A DNA stretch of 64,000 nt from Bacillota bacterium (GCA_023393115.1 JAEWMS010000002.1:1-64000), one strand, 5' to 3'. Counted from the stretch's first letter, positions 7,857 to 17,733 are shown. The notes: a model not told the origin generated them from the sequence alone. Program-made: numbers and translations.

Positions 7857-9005
7857 CTATAATGAAATGCCCATGCCAATTCTGATAAGTAAGAACATTC
7901 TGTCGGCTCCATTTTTCAACAGGTCTCTCGAATTGGCAATAGCCTCCTCCAGCGTCATTATTCCGTTTACAGTTGTCATTATGCTTCCCAGATTGGTCTG
8001 CCAGAAGAGTTCGGCACCTTTTCCCATGCCTCCGGAAATAACCGCAACAGGTACCTTCTTTGGCGTACAGCGTTTCATTATTCCCGAGGGTACCTTTCCA
8101 AACCTGACAGACTGCTCGTCAATATTGCCTTCCCCGGTCACAACAAAAGCTGCTTCATCAATTAGCTCGTCGAAGTTTACTGCATCCAGCACAACATCGA
8201 CTCCCGGTTTCAACCCGGCGTTCAGAAATGCCATAAGAGCCGCTCCCATTCCTCCCGCAGCACCTGCCCCGGGGACATTGGCAATAGCCTTTCCAAGAGT
8301 ATTTTCTACTACTTTGATATAATTGGACATGCCTTTTTCCAGCCTATCCAGCAGCTCTGGGGTCACTCCCTTTTGAGGCCCATATATATGAGTTGCACCG
8401 TCTTTCCCCAACAGTGGGTTTGATACATCGCAGATCACCGTGATATCACATTCTGAAACTGCAGGATTCAAACCTGAAATATCAATACTTCTGACCTGTT
8501 CCAGGTCGGACCCACTTCCATTCAATTCTTTATCTGAAGCATCCAGAAACCTTATACCAAGGGCTCTCATGGCACCCATTCCGCCGTCATTGGTTGCACT
8601 ACCTCCGATTCCAATGATAATATTTCTGATTCCTTGATCCAGTACCTTCCTTATCAATTCACCGGTACCATAAGAGGTTGCAGAGAGAGGGTCTTTCCTT
8701 CCTCCCGGAACCAAAGATATGCCTGATGCCTGAGCCATTTCAATTATAGCGGTCTTACCCCCATGTATGTATCCAATGTCCGCCCTTACAGGATTGTTCA
8801 TGGGTCCGGCGACTGTAAACGTTTCTTTGGTTCCGCTTGCCGGCACTATCAGTGCATCTATGGTGCCTTCTCCTCCATCCGCCATGGGAACAGGTACTGT
8901 TTCAATCTTTCCAAAGATACGCTTTGCAGATTCATTGAGTATGTCGATTATTTCCATAGAGCTTAAGCTCCCCTTAAAGGAATCAGGTGCAAATACTATT
9001 TTCAT
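7857..9005 (-). CDS. Glycerate 2-kinase, GlxK/GarK family
   Basis: 382 residues, the standard family length; starts MKIVFAPDSFKGSLSS after GGAGGG. Family blocks are visible throughout: VPMADGGEGT near residue 45, GYIHGGKTAIIEMAQASG, ATSYGTGELI, IGIGGSATNDGGMG (the glycine-rich phosphate-binding region), GAGAAGGMGAAL and VVTGEGNIDEQS. It phosphorylates glycerate with ATP, feeding 2-phosphoglycerate into glycolysis. The gene lies behind the carbohydrate locus but 78 nt after the GH2 gene, so co-transcription is possible and not proven. Confidence 0.95.
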   Translation of the reverse strand: MKIVFAPDSFKGSLSSMEIIDILNESAKRIFGKIETVPVPMADGGEGTIDALIVPASGTKETFTVAGPMNNPVRADIGYIHGGKTAIIEMAQASGISLVPGGRKDPLSATSYGTGELIRKVLDQGIRNIIIGIGGSATNDGGMGAMRALGIRFLDASDKELNGSGSDLEQVRSIDISGLNPAVSECDITVICDVSNPLLGKDGATHIYGPQKGVTPELLDRLEKGMSNYIKVVENTLGKAIANVPGAGAAGGMGAALMAFLNAGLKPGVDVVLDAVNFDELIDEAAFVVTGEGNIDEQSVRFGKVPSGIMKRCTPKKVPVAVISGGMGKGAELFWQTNLGSIMTTVNGIMTLEEAIANSRDLLKNGADRMFLLIRIGMGISL

Positions 9006-9082
9006 ATTCCCTCCATGAGCGAAATTTGTTCACTCCTCCATTCCCCATAAGGCTAATAGAGGAGGTTAAATAGCGATAAAGA

Positions 9083-11572
9083 TTAATATTCTATTGTACA
9101 CTTTTGATCATCATAAACCGCTTTAGCAGTAATAATGCCTTTTGAATGCCGTCCCAACACCATAACTTTTTTTGGCTCATCAGGAAGCAGGTCGAAGTAA
9201 TTGTCTGAAAAGAGCCAGCCAAATTCGTCACCGTCCTCATTGCCCAGCAATTCAACACACCTTGCGAATTTCTTTGAGGTTAGGACAAGACAGTTGCCGC
9301 CTTCTTTGACAATTTCCAGGCCGGTATCAACAGGATACATCAAATGCCTTTCCAGTTCAAACACATCAATGCATTCCGCAATCAAACCTCCTCCTGGTGC
9401 AAAAGCTTTTGCACATATCAAGAACCTCTTACGGAATTGGCCGAATTCATCCAGTTGGGCTAAAACCTTTGATTCGTCTGCTTTAACAGAGAATTGTACG
9501 CTAAACCCTTTTACATACATGTTATTATCCATGTCAAATAATTTTATGTCAAGTCTCCCCTCAACCGGGTTCATGGTATCATTTGTCATCCATACGTAGC
9601 CATGCTGTGAGAACTCACAAGACAGAAGAATGGGTTCATAGGCCCGTTTCAAAGCATAATAGGGATAATACGGTTCCTGAAAATAATCGATTACTCCATA
9701 GGATATGATATTACTGTTATTGTTGAATTTCCAGAGCATATGTCCCTTTGTTCTGCGGACTCCTTCTTCATCCCCGGCTGATCGGCCTCTACGGAATCTT
9801 TCCACTTCTCTTCTGATATATTCGGCATGGGCGGCACCAATGCGGTAAATCAACTCCCCGGGCGAATCCGCATCATAATAATGCTCAATAGGCCCCAGTT
9901 TGATATGCCCTAAATTTGTATTGTGATTGCACCATGATCCGGGCCAGGGCAGTGGATTTTTTCTGCTGACCTTTGCAGTATATCCCACAGGCCACAATTC
10001 TTCTGATGTCATCATTTTTTTCATTGTACGCAGCGGCGGAGTCGATACTCTGCAGTTTTCACTGAGAAAAACAGGATAATCTCTTTCAGGTACGAACCAT
10101 AGATGCGTATATCCATGGGTATCTCCTGCCGACGGATCGTTTGCCCATTTTCCCCCGTACGGCGAGGATGGATGGTACAAACGGTCTGGATCAAGTCTTT
10201 TACATACCTCGGGAAAGACCTCCATAAAGATTTTTTCCCCGAAACAGTATTCGCCTGGAAAATCATAATCGCGGGATAGAAGCATTTCATTGCCGCCGCA
10301 CCACAACAAAATACACGGATGATGACGAAGTCTTTTTACAAGCTGCTCGGCTTCCAAGCGGCAGGCCTCCATAAACCTGGACTCTTCGCTGTACATAGAA
10401 TAGCACAGATAAAAATCCTGCCACACCATGATACCCCGACTGTCGCACTGATGATAAAATGCTTCGTCATAAACTTCACTTTCTCCCCAAACCCTAACAA
10501 TATTACAATTTCCCAACTCTGCCAGATCCAGAATTCTGTTCATCAGCTCTTCATTGTAGCAATTTGTAAACGTATCGGGGTGGGTAAGGTTTACTCCCCA
10601 CAGCTTGAGTGGGTGCCCGTTTATCCTGTAATCAAAGTCTCCGGCAAGTTCAAGTTTCCGGAAGCCGACTTTCTTTACAAGCTGGTCACCTTTCTCACTC
10701 CCGCAGCAGATACAAACGGTGTATAAATATGGTTCCCCGTGTGTGCGGGGCCACCACAGCTGCGGTTTTTCTACAGTTATACTCAATTCTGCCGAATCTT
10801 CTGGAATTACTGACTTTTCCTGGCCTTTCAGATTATTGTCCCCGTCATACACCGATATTGTACATTCGGTTTCACCTATGTAGTTCTCCAGTTGAAGACT
10901 GCAAACAATCGTTCCTTCGGTATAGTCCTCATTCAGGAACGAATCCAGCTTAAAATCCCTTATCCGGAGTGTCTCTACCTGTTCCAGTACCACCTCGGAA
11001 TAAATACCGCATCTGATAAGACTCGGAATTGGCCCATTGTAATCATGAAACCCGGAACGGAACACTCTCTCGCAAGAATTTGCGGGCACTCTGCCCGCAT
11101 ACTTCTCCGGTACCTCAATTGAATCGATCACTTTTTTGGAAGAATGAAAATATACCATAAGGGTATTGTCCTTCTCCAAATTTTCCAGCCGTTCTGTCCT
11201 GTGCTGGAGGTAAACATTATCAAACCGGGCTATGTATCGTCCATTCAAATATATATCTGCATAAGTATCCAATCCCTTAAAATATAAATAAGAAGGAAGA
11301 GCCGGATCATCGACTTTGAAGTCACAGAAATATACCCAATCAAAGTCATCGATCCATGTATCCTTATTATGACCCATAATGTTGGGATTTTCTATTATAC
11401 CGTGGGAAAATAAGACATCATGCACCTGTGAAGGCATTTTACTAATAGAATAATCTAAATCCGGGCCATCTCCGTTTTCACAAAGTATGTCCACTAGCCG
11501 TTCCGGCGTCAATTGCCCGTCAGGTTTTATCTGTCTTAATTTCCAACCCTTTTCCAAAATCATACGTTTCAT
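9083..11572 (-). CDS. Glycoside hydrolase family 2, beta-mannosidase-like
   Basis: 829 residues without a signal peptide, so cytoplasmic. The N-terminal sugar-binding domain has the GLDTYADIYLNG block (about residues 100-111), followed by an immunoglobulin-like domain and a TIM barrel. The acid/base candidate is E429 in CGGNEML and the nucleophile candidate E505 in PVFLSENCRVS. The latter departs from the SEFG seen in classical beta-mannosidases, so the substrate may differ. It lies downstream of an ABC sugar importer, GH5 and aldo/keto reductase genes and probably releases terminal sugars (mannose or glucose type) from imported oligosaccharides. Confidence 0.85.
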   Translation of the reverse strand: MKRMILEKGWKLRQIKPDGQLTPERLVDILCENGDGPDLDYSISKMPSQVHDVLFSHGIIENPNIMGHNKDTWIDDFDWVYFCDFKVDDPALPSYLYFKGLDTYADIYLNGRYIARFDNVYLQHRTERLENLEKDNTLMVYFHSSKKVIDSIEVPEKYAGRVPANSCERVFRSGFHDYNGPIPSLIRCGIYSEVVLEQVETLRIRDFKLDSFLNEDYTEGTIVCSLQLENYIGETECTISVYDGDNNLKGQEKSVIPEDSAELSITVEKPQLWWPRTHGEPYLYTVCICCGSEKGDQLVKKVGFRKLELAGDFDYRINGHPLKLWGVNLTHPDTFTNCYNEELMNRILDLAELGNCNIVRVWGESEVYDEAFYHQCDSRGIMVWQDFYLCYSMYSEESRFMEACRLEAEQLVKRLRHHPCILLWCGGNEMLLSRDYDFPGEYCFGEKIFMEVFPEVCKRLDPDRLYHPSSPYGGKWANDPSAGDTHGYTHLWFVPERDYPVFLSENCRVSTPPLRTMKKMMTSEELWPVGYTAKVSRKNPLPWPGSWCNHNTNLGHIKLGPIEHYYDADSPGELIYRIGAAHAEYIRREVERFRRGRSAGDEEGVRRTKGHMLWKFNNNSNIISYGVIDYFQEPYYPYYALKRAYEPILLSCEFSQHGYVWMTNDTMNPVEGRLDIKLFDMDNNMYVKGFSVQFSVKADESKVLAQLDEFGQFRKRFLICAKAFAPGGGLIAECIDVFELERHLMYPVDTGLEIVKEGGNCLVLTSKKFARCVELLGNEDGDEFGWLFSDNYFDLLPDEPKKVMVLGRHSKGIITAKAVYDDQKCTIEY

Positions 11573-11600
11573 TTTTCAACCTATCCTTAAGTCATCTCTG

Positions 11601-12542
11601 TTAAAAAACAAACCCTTTGGTAGCCGACAGTTTTTTCATAATACTCTCGCTCAGGCGCTTTCCACTGGCTGCTGTATTTTTTATAACCTGGTCAGCATTT
11701 TTTGCACCGGGGATAACACTGCATATTCCAGGATAGCTCAAGTTGTATGCCAGTGCCAGTTCATTCATCTTCATACCGGTTTCCTTCACACATTCCTCGA
11801 TTATTTTCATATCCTCCTGCACTGATTCAAAACGTTCCTTACTCCAGAAACCTTTTCTGTTGTCGCCGTCGCCAAACTTTGTATCAACACCATACTTACC
11901 TGTTAGAATCCCGCTTGCCAGAGGCTGGCTCGTAAAAACAGGTATGTCTCTCTCCTTTGCAATCCTTACAACCTCTATATTAGATTTGTTCAGAATATTA
12001 AACGGGCATTCGATTGCCTCTATGGTACCATTTTTGTCGTTTTCCAGTGCATGCAGGGTATCTGCCGCTCCCCACATTGCCAGACCGCAGTATCTTGCCT
12101 TACCCGACTTTTTGATCTCATCCATTGTGCGTAAAACATCAGCCTCATCCTGCCATTTTGAATCGGGAACATGCAAAAGATAGACATCCACATAGTCTGT
12201 TTGGAGGCGCTGTAAGCTTTCATCCAGGCTCATCATGAGATAATCCCTTGTAAAATTCTTGTTTCGCTCGGGTACACGGAAATTGGTTCCCCCTTTTGTT
12301 ACTATAATTGCCTCCTTGCGTATTCCTTTAAAAAATTCGCCTATGAGCTCTTCACTGTGCCCGTCTCCGTATGAATCGCAGGTATCATAAAAATTAATAC
12401 CCGCTTCCAGGGAAGCCTTTAACGCCGCTTTTGCATCATCGTCCTGTCTGCCACCACCCCAGGCTGTTCCGCCTATTGCCCATGCTCCGAATCCTACATC
12501 CGAGACTTTGAAATCCGCATTACCAAAATCATTATATATCAT
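11601..12542 (-). CDS. Aldo/keto reductase
   Basis: 313 residues from the ATG at 12542, chosen because GGAAGGAATTGGG precedes it. A TIM-barrel NADPH-dependent oxidoreductase with catalytic Asp and Tyr in NFYDTCDSYGDGHSE, Lys in IIVTKGG and His in VYLLHVPDS. The C-terminal cofactor site is SVIPGAKNADQV. It belongs to the YajO/IolS/TAS-like AKRs often encoded with sugar-utilisation genes. It lies between a GH5 and a GH2 gene with gaps of 59 and 28 nt, so it probably acts on a sugar aldehyde or keto-sugar from the same pathway. The substrate is unknown. Confidence 0.9.
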   Translation of the reverse strand: MIYNDFGNADFKVSDVGFGAWAIGGTAWGGGRQDDDAKAALKASLEAGINFYDTCDSYGDGHSEELIGEFFKGIRKEAIIVTKGGTNFRVPERNKNFTRDYLMMSLDESLQRLQTDYVDVYLLHVPDSKWQDEADVLRTMDEIKKSGKARYCGLAMWGAADTLHALENDKNGTIEAIECPFNILNKSNIEVVRIAKERDIPVFTSQPLASGILTGKYGVDTKFGDGDNRKGFWSKERFESVQEDMKIIEECVKETGMKMNELALAYNLSYPGICSVIPGAKNADQVIKNTAASGKRLSESIMKKLSATKGFVF

Positions 12543-12601
12543 TAAATTCCCAATTCCTTCCATTTTTTTATCATTTAGTAACATTTATCAGTCTACCTTT
12601 A

Positions 12602-14053
12602 TCATTCGGTTAACCTTTTCTTTAAGATTTCCAGGTAATCCTTGTTGATTATGCAATTCTTGAAGTTAAATGCCTGCATTATATTATCAATTTCCGTTTC
12701 GGTCATATTTGCAAACCTTCTTGCATAGGCAGGCTGCAGCATTGCAGCAGCATAGCCGGTGAGAGCCGCATAGTTGAAGGTATATGCATTAGCGGCATTC
12801 TGGCATTGATAATTGCCCGACTCGGCCAGTATCAAGTCCGCCAGTTCACGTGACTTGACTCTCCCGGGAGAATCCCAGTACTGTGCCACAAAATTTTCGG
12901 CACCCAGATTCCGTTTCATCTGCTGTACAGGTTCTACAATCTTCATGTAGTCTGATTCCGGATTAAGGGTCACCCATCCCATTATTCCGGCATCTTTATA
13001 TGTCCAGGTTGTCCAGTGTATATCGCATTCATTGTAAACCGCAAGCTGGTCATCCATTGCCTTAAGCCTGTAATGCAATTGCTCCTTTTCTCCATGATAT
13101 TGAGATCCGAATTCACCTACCCATAGAGGAACATTGTGTTTTCTAGTGAAAATATACCCTTGACAGTTCAAAATGTCTTTTCTCTGGCGGGTTTTATCCC
13201 AGTAAACCGGTCCTGCTTCAGACTGGCAATAACCCGGATAGGTGCCTGATCCGAAACCTGGTGCGGTATAATTGTGGCTGCTGTAAACCAGATTTGGAGC
13301 AAATGGTGCTTCAAGTCCTTCAAAAAAGCGGGAATAATTATCCCCTTCCAGGAAAATGATATGTTTCGGGTCAATGTCTCGGATAGCTTTTACCGTACGA
13401 CTGTACAAGCTGTTCATAGCGTCCCAGTCTGGCTTGTAATGCTCATAGAAATCGAAGGCATGTTCTCCATTGGGGTTTCCGGTGGAAGGTTCATTGGCCA
13501 GATTATATCCGGCAACAACATTCCTTCCCCCATATCTACGTGCCAACTCCTCCCACAATGCGACAAAGCGGTCCTGGAAGAGCTTGTGCGTCCATAACAA
13601 AGCTACTCCCCTCTCATTGTCGGAGTGCCAGTGACAATTCTGCCAGCCAGGCGCCGCATGCATATCCAGAATGACGTAAATGTAATATTTCTCGCACAGC
13701 TTCAAAATACCGTCCAAACGTTTAAAACCCTCTTCATTATACGAAAACGGTTTATCGTCCGTTTCAAAGCACCTGTAATTAAAAGGGATACGGATACAGT
13801 TAGCACCGCTGGCCGCAATAAATGCAATATCATCCTCCGAAAAGAAATTATCCGCCATACGGTCGAAAAACATTTTCCCTTTTACGCTTCCCAGAGTATC
13901 CAGCATGTGTTTTCTCAAAGTACTCTCTGTTCCCGGATATGCATTAATAAAATCTTCAAGGTTGAGAAAACCTCCAACGCAGGTTCCACGTAGGTTCACG
14001 ACTTTTCCGCTTGTATTAATAATTTTTCCATTTTCTATTTGAAGTAAATCCAT
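12602..14053 (-). CDS. Glycoside hydrolase family 5, cytoplasmic
   Basis: 483 residues, no signal peptide and no dockerin or binding module, so it is an intracellular enzyme and not a cellulosomal one. The GH5 barrel shows LRGTCVGGFLNLED at the N-terminus, CIRIPFNYR, VILDMHAAPGWQN, the acid/base E188 in YNLANEPS and the nucleophile E314 in LWVGEFGSQY. It resembles exo-beta-glucosidase-type GH5 members. About 110 residues after the barrel contain no recognised catalytic motif. It lies 50 nt after malG in the importer operon and probably trims imported beta-linked oligosaccharides. Confidence 0.88.
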   Translation of the reverse strand: MDLLQIENGKIINTSGKVVNLRGTCVGGFLNLEDFINAYPGTESTLRKHMLDTLGSVKGKMFFDRMADNFFSEDDIAFIAASGANCIRIPFNYRCFETDDKPFSYNEEGFKRLDGILKLCEKYYIYVILDMHAAPGWQNCHWHSDNERGVALLWTHKLFQDRFVALWEELARRYGGRNVVAGYNLANEPSTGNPNGEHAFDFYEHYKPDWDAMNSLYSRTVKAIRDIDPKHIIFLEGDNYSRFFEGLEAPFAPNLVYSSHNYTAPGFGSGTYPGYCQSEAGPVYWDKTRQRKDILNCQGYIFTRKHNVPLWVGEFGSQYHGEKEQLHYRLKAMDDQLAVYNECDIHWTTWTYKDAGIMGWVTLNPESDYMKIVEPVQQMKRNLGAENFVAQYWDSPGRVKSRELADLILAESGNYQCQNAANAYTFNYAALTGYAAAMLQPAYARRFANMTETEIDNIMQAFNFKNCIINKDYLEILKKRLTE

Positions 14054-14103
14054 AATTTTTGTCCTTTACTATGAGTATTATAAGTCTATTCATTGCTATA
14101 CTG

Positions 14104-14928
14104 CTATTCTTTCACGGCCCCCGCCGAAAGTCCTTTAATTACCTGCTCCTGACATAAGAAATAGAAAATCATTACCGGCAGTGAAGCTATCAGTACCGCC
14201 GTAAGAATAGCAGGAATATTTACCGCTTCTGCTCCATAGAATTCACGAATCCCTATAGGCAGAGTTTTCTGACTGGGCGAGTTGATTAACGTCAAACCAA
14301 ATATAAATTCATTCCAGGATGCCAGAAAATTGAAAATGGCCACAGTTGAAACCGCCGGCAGTGAAAGAGGTAGCATAATCTGTCCGTATATCCTGAAAAT
14401 CGACGCTCCGTCAATGTGGGCAGATTCCTGTATACTTTTTGGTACTTCTCTGAAAAAACCCGTCATAATAAATACAGATATAGGAATTGCAAAGCTAGTA
14501 TAAGGTCCTATCAAGCCAAAGGTTTTATCCAATAGTCCCAGCTGCCTGTTTAATGCAAAAATAGGGATCAATGTTGTGTGTGCAGGTATCATCATACCTA
14601 CTAAAAATAACATGAAAACTGCCTTGTTAAGTTTGAATTTCATCGTTGCCAATGCAAAACTTGCCATTGATGATATAAAAATAGCCAGTGAAACAGAAAT
14701 ACCAGCTACAAACAGCGAATTTAACAGGTATCTTAAAAAGTTAGCCTTGAAAACCGCAACAAAATTTCCTAAATAAAAAGTTGACGGTATGCTCCAGAAA
14801 CTCTGCATATATCCGGTCTGGTCCTTGATGGAGGTAATAAGGACAAAAACAAACGGGAAGCCGAATATTACTAAAAATAGTATTGCTACAAAATATAAAA
14901 GAGACTTAAGAGTAATTTGCTTTGTCAT
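14104..14928 (-). CDS. Sugar ABC transporter permease, MalG family
   Basis: 274 residues with six predicted membrane helices. The EAA loop that docks the ATPase reads ESAHIDGASIFRIYGQIMLP, about 80-100 residues from the C-terminus, as expected for CUT1 importers. Its ATG overlaps the preceding malF stop (TAATG), so the two are translationally coupled and form the heterodimeric channel. No ATPase gene lies in this operon; CUT1 systems of Firmicutes commonly use a shared MsmK-type ATPase encoded elsewhere, which is the likely case here. Confidence 0.93.
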   Translation of the reverse strand: MTKQITLKSLLYFVAILFLVIFGFPFVFVLITSIKDQTGYMQSFWSIPSTFYLGNFVAVFKANFLRYLLNSLFVAGISVSLAIFISSMASFALATMKFKLNKAVFMLFLVGMMIPAHTTLIPIFALNRQLGLLDKTFGLIGPYTSFAIPISVFIMTGFFREVPKSIQESAHIDGASIFRIYGQIMLPLSLPAVSTVAIFNFLASWNEFIFGLTLINSPSQKTLPIGIREFYGAEAVNIPAILTAVLIASLPVMIFYFLCQEQVIKGLSAGAVKE

Positions 14929-15869
14929 TAATTATTCTCCTCCTTTCTGCGGGTTCCAAATTGGAACAGAAGAACCATGGTCAGGGATACTATAAACATA
15001 AATGCCGCAACCGAACTGGCATATCCCATATTCGAGGACTCGAAACCATTTTTGTACATATACGTGGCCATTACTTCGGTTGCACCGTTAGGTCCTCCTC
15101 CGGTCATGACATATACCAGATCGAAGTATTTTAAGGAACCTACCAGGGATAATATTGCCGAAGTCTTCAAGGTCGGTGCCAACAAGGGCAGAGTTATGCT
15201 TTTGAACAGCTGAAGCTTGTTTGCTCCGTCGATGGTGGCTGCTTCGTTGATTTCATCAGCTATATTTGTAAGCCCTGCCCGTAGCAGGATCATATACTGG
15301 GGAATATACTGCCAGCATACAACAAACAAAACCGCTGGCATTGCACTTTTAGGATTTCCTACCCAGGCCATGTTCTCAAGAGATTTAAAACCCATGGCTG
15401 TGAACATATGATTGATAAGTCCGTAATAAGGGTCAAACATCAGAAGCCAGATGATACCTGTTGCAACAGTTGACAGCAACATAGGCATAAAATACACGGT
15501 TCTAAAGAATTTTGCTCCGCGGATCCTACTGTTGACAATAAGTGCCAGAATAAGTCCAAATGAGAGCTGGAATACAATTGAGACAACCACCAGAATCAGA
15601 TTATTTTTTAATGCCAGCCAGATATTTATATCTGTAACCAAATTAATATAGTTCTTTAATCCTATAAATGTCATTTTGGGACTTAATCCAGACCATTTCA
15701 TAAAGCTATAGTAAAAAGTCCGGAAAATACCATAAACATTGTAAGTACCGTATACCAATAATGCAGGCAGAAGGAATAAAAAAATTGTTAGTCGTTGCTT
15801 TATCGCTTGTTTTATTTTACTTTTTTTAGCATAATCGTTACCGGGCATAGTTCCTTCAAGGGTTTTCAT
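14928..15869 (-). CDS. Sugar ABC transporter permease, MalF family
   Basis: 313 residues, six predicted helices after a basic cytoplasmic N-terminus (KKSKIKQAIKQR). The EAA loop is EINEAATIDGANKLQLFKSI. GAGGTG lies upstream of the ATG at 15869. It follows the binding-protein gene by about 100 nt and overlaps malG by 1 nt. It forms the importer channel with MalG. Oligosaccharide uptake is inferred from the neighbouring GH5 and GH2 genes. Confidence 0.93.
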   Translation of the reverse strand: MKTLEGTMPGNDYAKKSKIKQAIKQRLTIFLFLLPALLVYGTYNVYGIFRTFYYSFMKWSGLSPKMTFIGLKNYINLVTDINIWLALKNNLILVVVSIVFQLSFGLILALIVNSRIRGAKFFRTVYFMPMLLSTVATGIIWLLMFDPYYGLINHMFTAMGFKSLENMAWVGNPKSAMPAVLFVVCWQYIPQYMILLRAGLTNIADEINEAATIDGANKLQLFKSITLPLLAPTLKTSAILSLVGSLKYFDLVYVMTGGGPNGATEVMATYMYKNGFESSNMGYASSVAAFMFIVSLTMVLLFQFGTRRKEENN

Positions 15870-15971
15870 TAATGTTGCACCTCACATTGCTTATTAAGAT
15901 TCAGTTCTGTGGCCATAAGGGCAAGTCAAACCAGATTTGACCTGCCCCTGTGGTTTCGTTCAGTGAGTGAG

Positions 15972-17318
15972 TTATTTATCTTTTAATACTTTTTGTGCTG
16001 TGTCCTCACACTTTTTGTATACATCCTCAGGGCTCATTGCTCCGCCGATTAATGCCTGTGTAGATTCATTGAAAGTATTTGCAACTTCTGTAGGAAGTCC
16101 CTGGTCAAAGAAATTCTGAACCGAAGTTGATTGTGATAGAATTTCCATAATTCCGCTTACAATAGGATCTTTAATGTTAACATCCTTTGTAGCGACCAGG
16201 ATACCTCCATCATTTGCATTCCTTTCATTAAGCTCCTTATCGGTGGTGTAATACTTCAAGAATGCTACAGCATCATCAGGATTTTTACAGTTCGTAGATA
16301 TCGAAAATGCATTATTACCAAGCAAAGTTTCCTGTGTAGTTCCTTTTCCGCCGTTAACTGTGGGGAATGGGGCAACTGCGAGATTGTTTTTATAAAAATC
16401 AGGGTTTTCGTCTTTAGCAGCAGAACTCATACTGCCTGTTTGCAACATCATAGCTGCCTTTTCAGAGTAGAACAGCATACGGTCTCCGCCTGTATCATAA
16501 TTGATTCCATTAGTACCTGCTGGGAACCAACCATCATCGACCATTTGTTTAATATTCTTACCAGCATTAATAAATGCATCTTTATCAAATATGCCATTTC
16601 CCTTATCTTCGAGACCGGTTATTATGGCATCCTTTCCTCCGAATCGGATGTACTGGTAAATATAGTACATTGCTCCAGGCCAAGCTCCTTTGTTACCCAT
16701 TGCGAAAGGTATTATACCATTGTCTTTGAAAGTCTTTGCAACAGTCTGCATTTCATCCCATGTCTTCGGGAACGTCAAGCCGTATTTATCAAACAAAGCC
16801 TTGTTATAGTATATTACAGTACCTGTAAGTATATAGGGGACTCCGTATACTTTTCCATCAAAAGTATACAGATCCCATGCAGCTTCTGAGAGCTACGACT
16901 TAAAATTTGCTGTCTTATCCGTGATTTCCAGTACCTGGTCCTCATCGACAAACTGTCTGAGCCAGGCACCGCCCCATGAGTGGAAAATATCGGGAGCTTC
17001 ACCGCTTCCCATAACTGTCTTTAACTTTGTCTTATAGGGGTCGTTTTCAAAAAACTGTACCTCAACTTCTACATTATTGGTTTCCTTAAAATTTGCTGCA
17101 GCATCATTAATAACTTTAGTAGCCGCATCATTCTTAACGATTGTCCATAAAGTAAGGTGCTTTACCTCACCGGAACCATTCTGGACATCACTTGCAGCTG
17201 ATTGAGAAACTACCTCTGATGTACTTCCTGATGTGTTTGAATTTCCGCAAGCAGCTAAGGACATAATCGTAGAAATTGCTAGAACGACTGATAATAACCT
17301 CTTTTTCATTTTCTTCAT
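15972..17318 (-). pseudogene. Sugar-binding lipoprotein (CUT1 SBP) interrupted by an in-frame TAG
   Basis: One 449-codon reading frame from the ATG at 17318 (GAGGAGG upstream) to 15972 with a single internal stop, TAG at 16893-16895; no frameshift is needed. The first part has a lipoprotein signal (KKRLLSVVLAIS, lipobox LAAC) and GEAPDIFHSWGGAWL. After the stop the frame continues LSEAAWDLYTFDGKVYGVPY, the normal ligand-contact region of family 1 binding proteins, and runs intact to the C-terminus. Either a recent nonsense mutation (a CAG-to-TAG change would fit), a sequencing error, or readthrough. If truly broken, the importer lacks its binding protein. Confidence 0.85.
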
Positions 17319-17366
17319 AGCCTCCTCACAAATTATTTCACTTATACTACACAAGGATTGCAGTAA

Positions 17367-17380
17367 TGAAAACGCTCTCA
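17367..17380 (-). promoter_or_regulatory. cre-type catabolite control site
   Basis: TGAAAACGCTCTCA matches the CcpA operator consensus TGWAANCGNTNWCA at every defined position. It lies about 50 nt upstream of the binding-protein start and within the transcribed leader (the promoter is at 17566-17593), so binding would act as a roadblock under good carbon supply. Confidence 0.65.
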
Positions 17381-17534
17381 ATTTTGAGTAAAAAATTTTG
17401 TAAATAGCTATAGCCAAACCGCGTAAATTGAATAAATAATCTAGCTGTTTCCTACTATTTTTAGTCAAATTATACAATTATTGTGTAAAAATATAATTTA
17501 CAAGTAGTATTTAACCAGATAATCATTTTTGTTT

Positions 17535-17548
17535 TGTGAGCGCTCTCA
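17535..17548 (-). promoter_or_regulatory. LacI-family operator
   Basis: TGTGAGCGCTCTCA is nearly palindromic around a central AGCGCT, the usual pattern for LacI/GalR-family operators. It lies 18-31 nt downstream of the -10 box of the importer promoter, so a bound repressor would block early elongation. The LacI gene at 17734-18762 is the obvious candidate; CcpA could also bind. Confidence 0.65.
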
Positions 17549-17565
17549 TTTCTGCCTCAATTCCA

Positions 17566-17593
17566 ATTATACAAGGAAATTGGTTTTTGTCAA
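17566..17593 (-). promoter_or_regulatory. Sigma-A promoter of the sugar importer operon
   Basis: TTGACA (17588-17593) and TATAAT (17566-17571), both perfect, with a 16-nt spacer on the minus strand. The leader of about 240 nt to the binding-protein ATG carries a LacI-type operator and a cre box. Together these elements fill the 415-nt gap between the LacI gene and the binding-protein gene. Confidence 0.8.
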
Positions 17594-17666
17594 CACTTTA
17601 GCAGGATTATTTTTTTTTCATTTGTTCCAGCCCTAAACAGTAATAACTCAATCTGGAACAAACAAA

Positions 17667-17709
17667 AAGTTGCTGCCAAATGCGGCTAAACCACATCCAG
17701 CAGCAACTT
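17667..17709 (-). terminator. Terminator of the LacI regulator gene
   Basis: AAGTTGCTGC and GCAGCAACTT arms with a 23-nt loop, followed by TTTTTG on the minus strand. It isolates the regulator gene from the importer promoter. Confidence 0.75.
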
Positions 17710-17733
17710 CTTATCCGAAATATAATTAACTCT

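Noticed and set aside
8440..9018. Plus-strand frames opposite glycerate kinase
   Set aside because: Antisense shadows of a well-supported gene.
15972..17477. Two separate genes for the sugar-binding protein
   Set aside because: Both parts are in one frame and make one complete family member; the second part has no signal peptide and no ribosome site.
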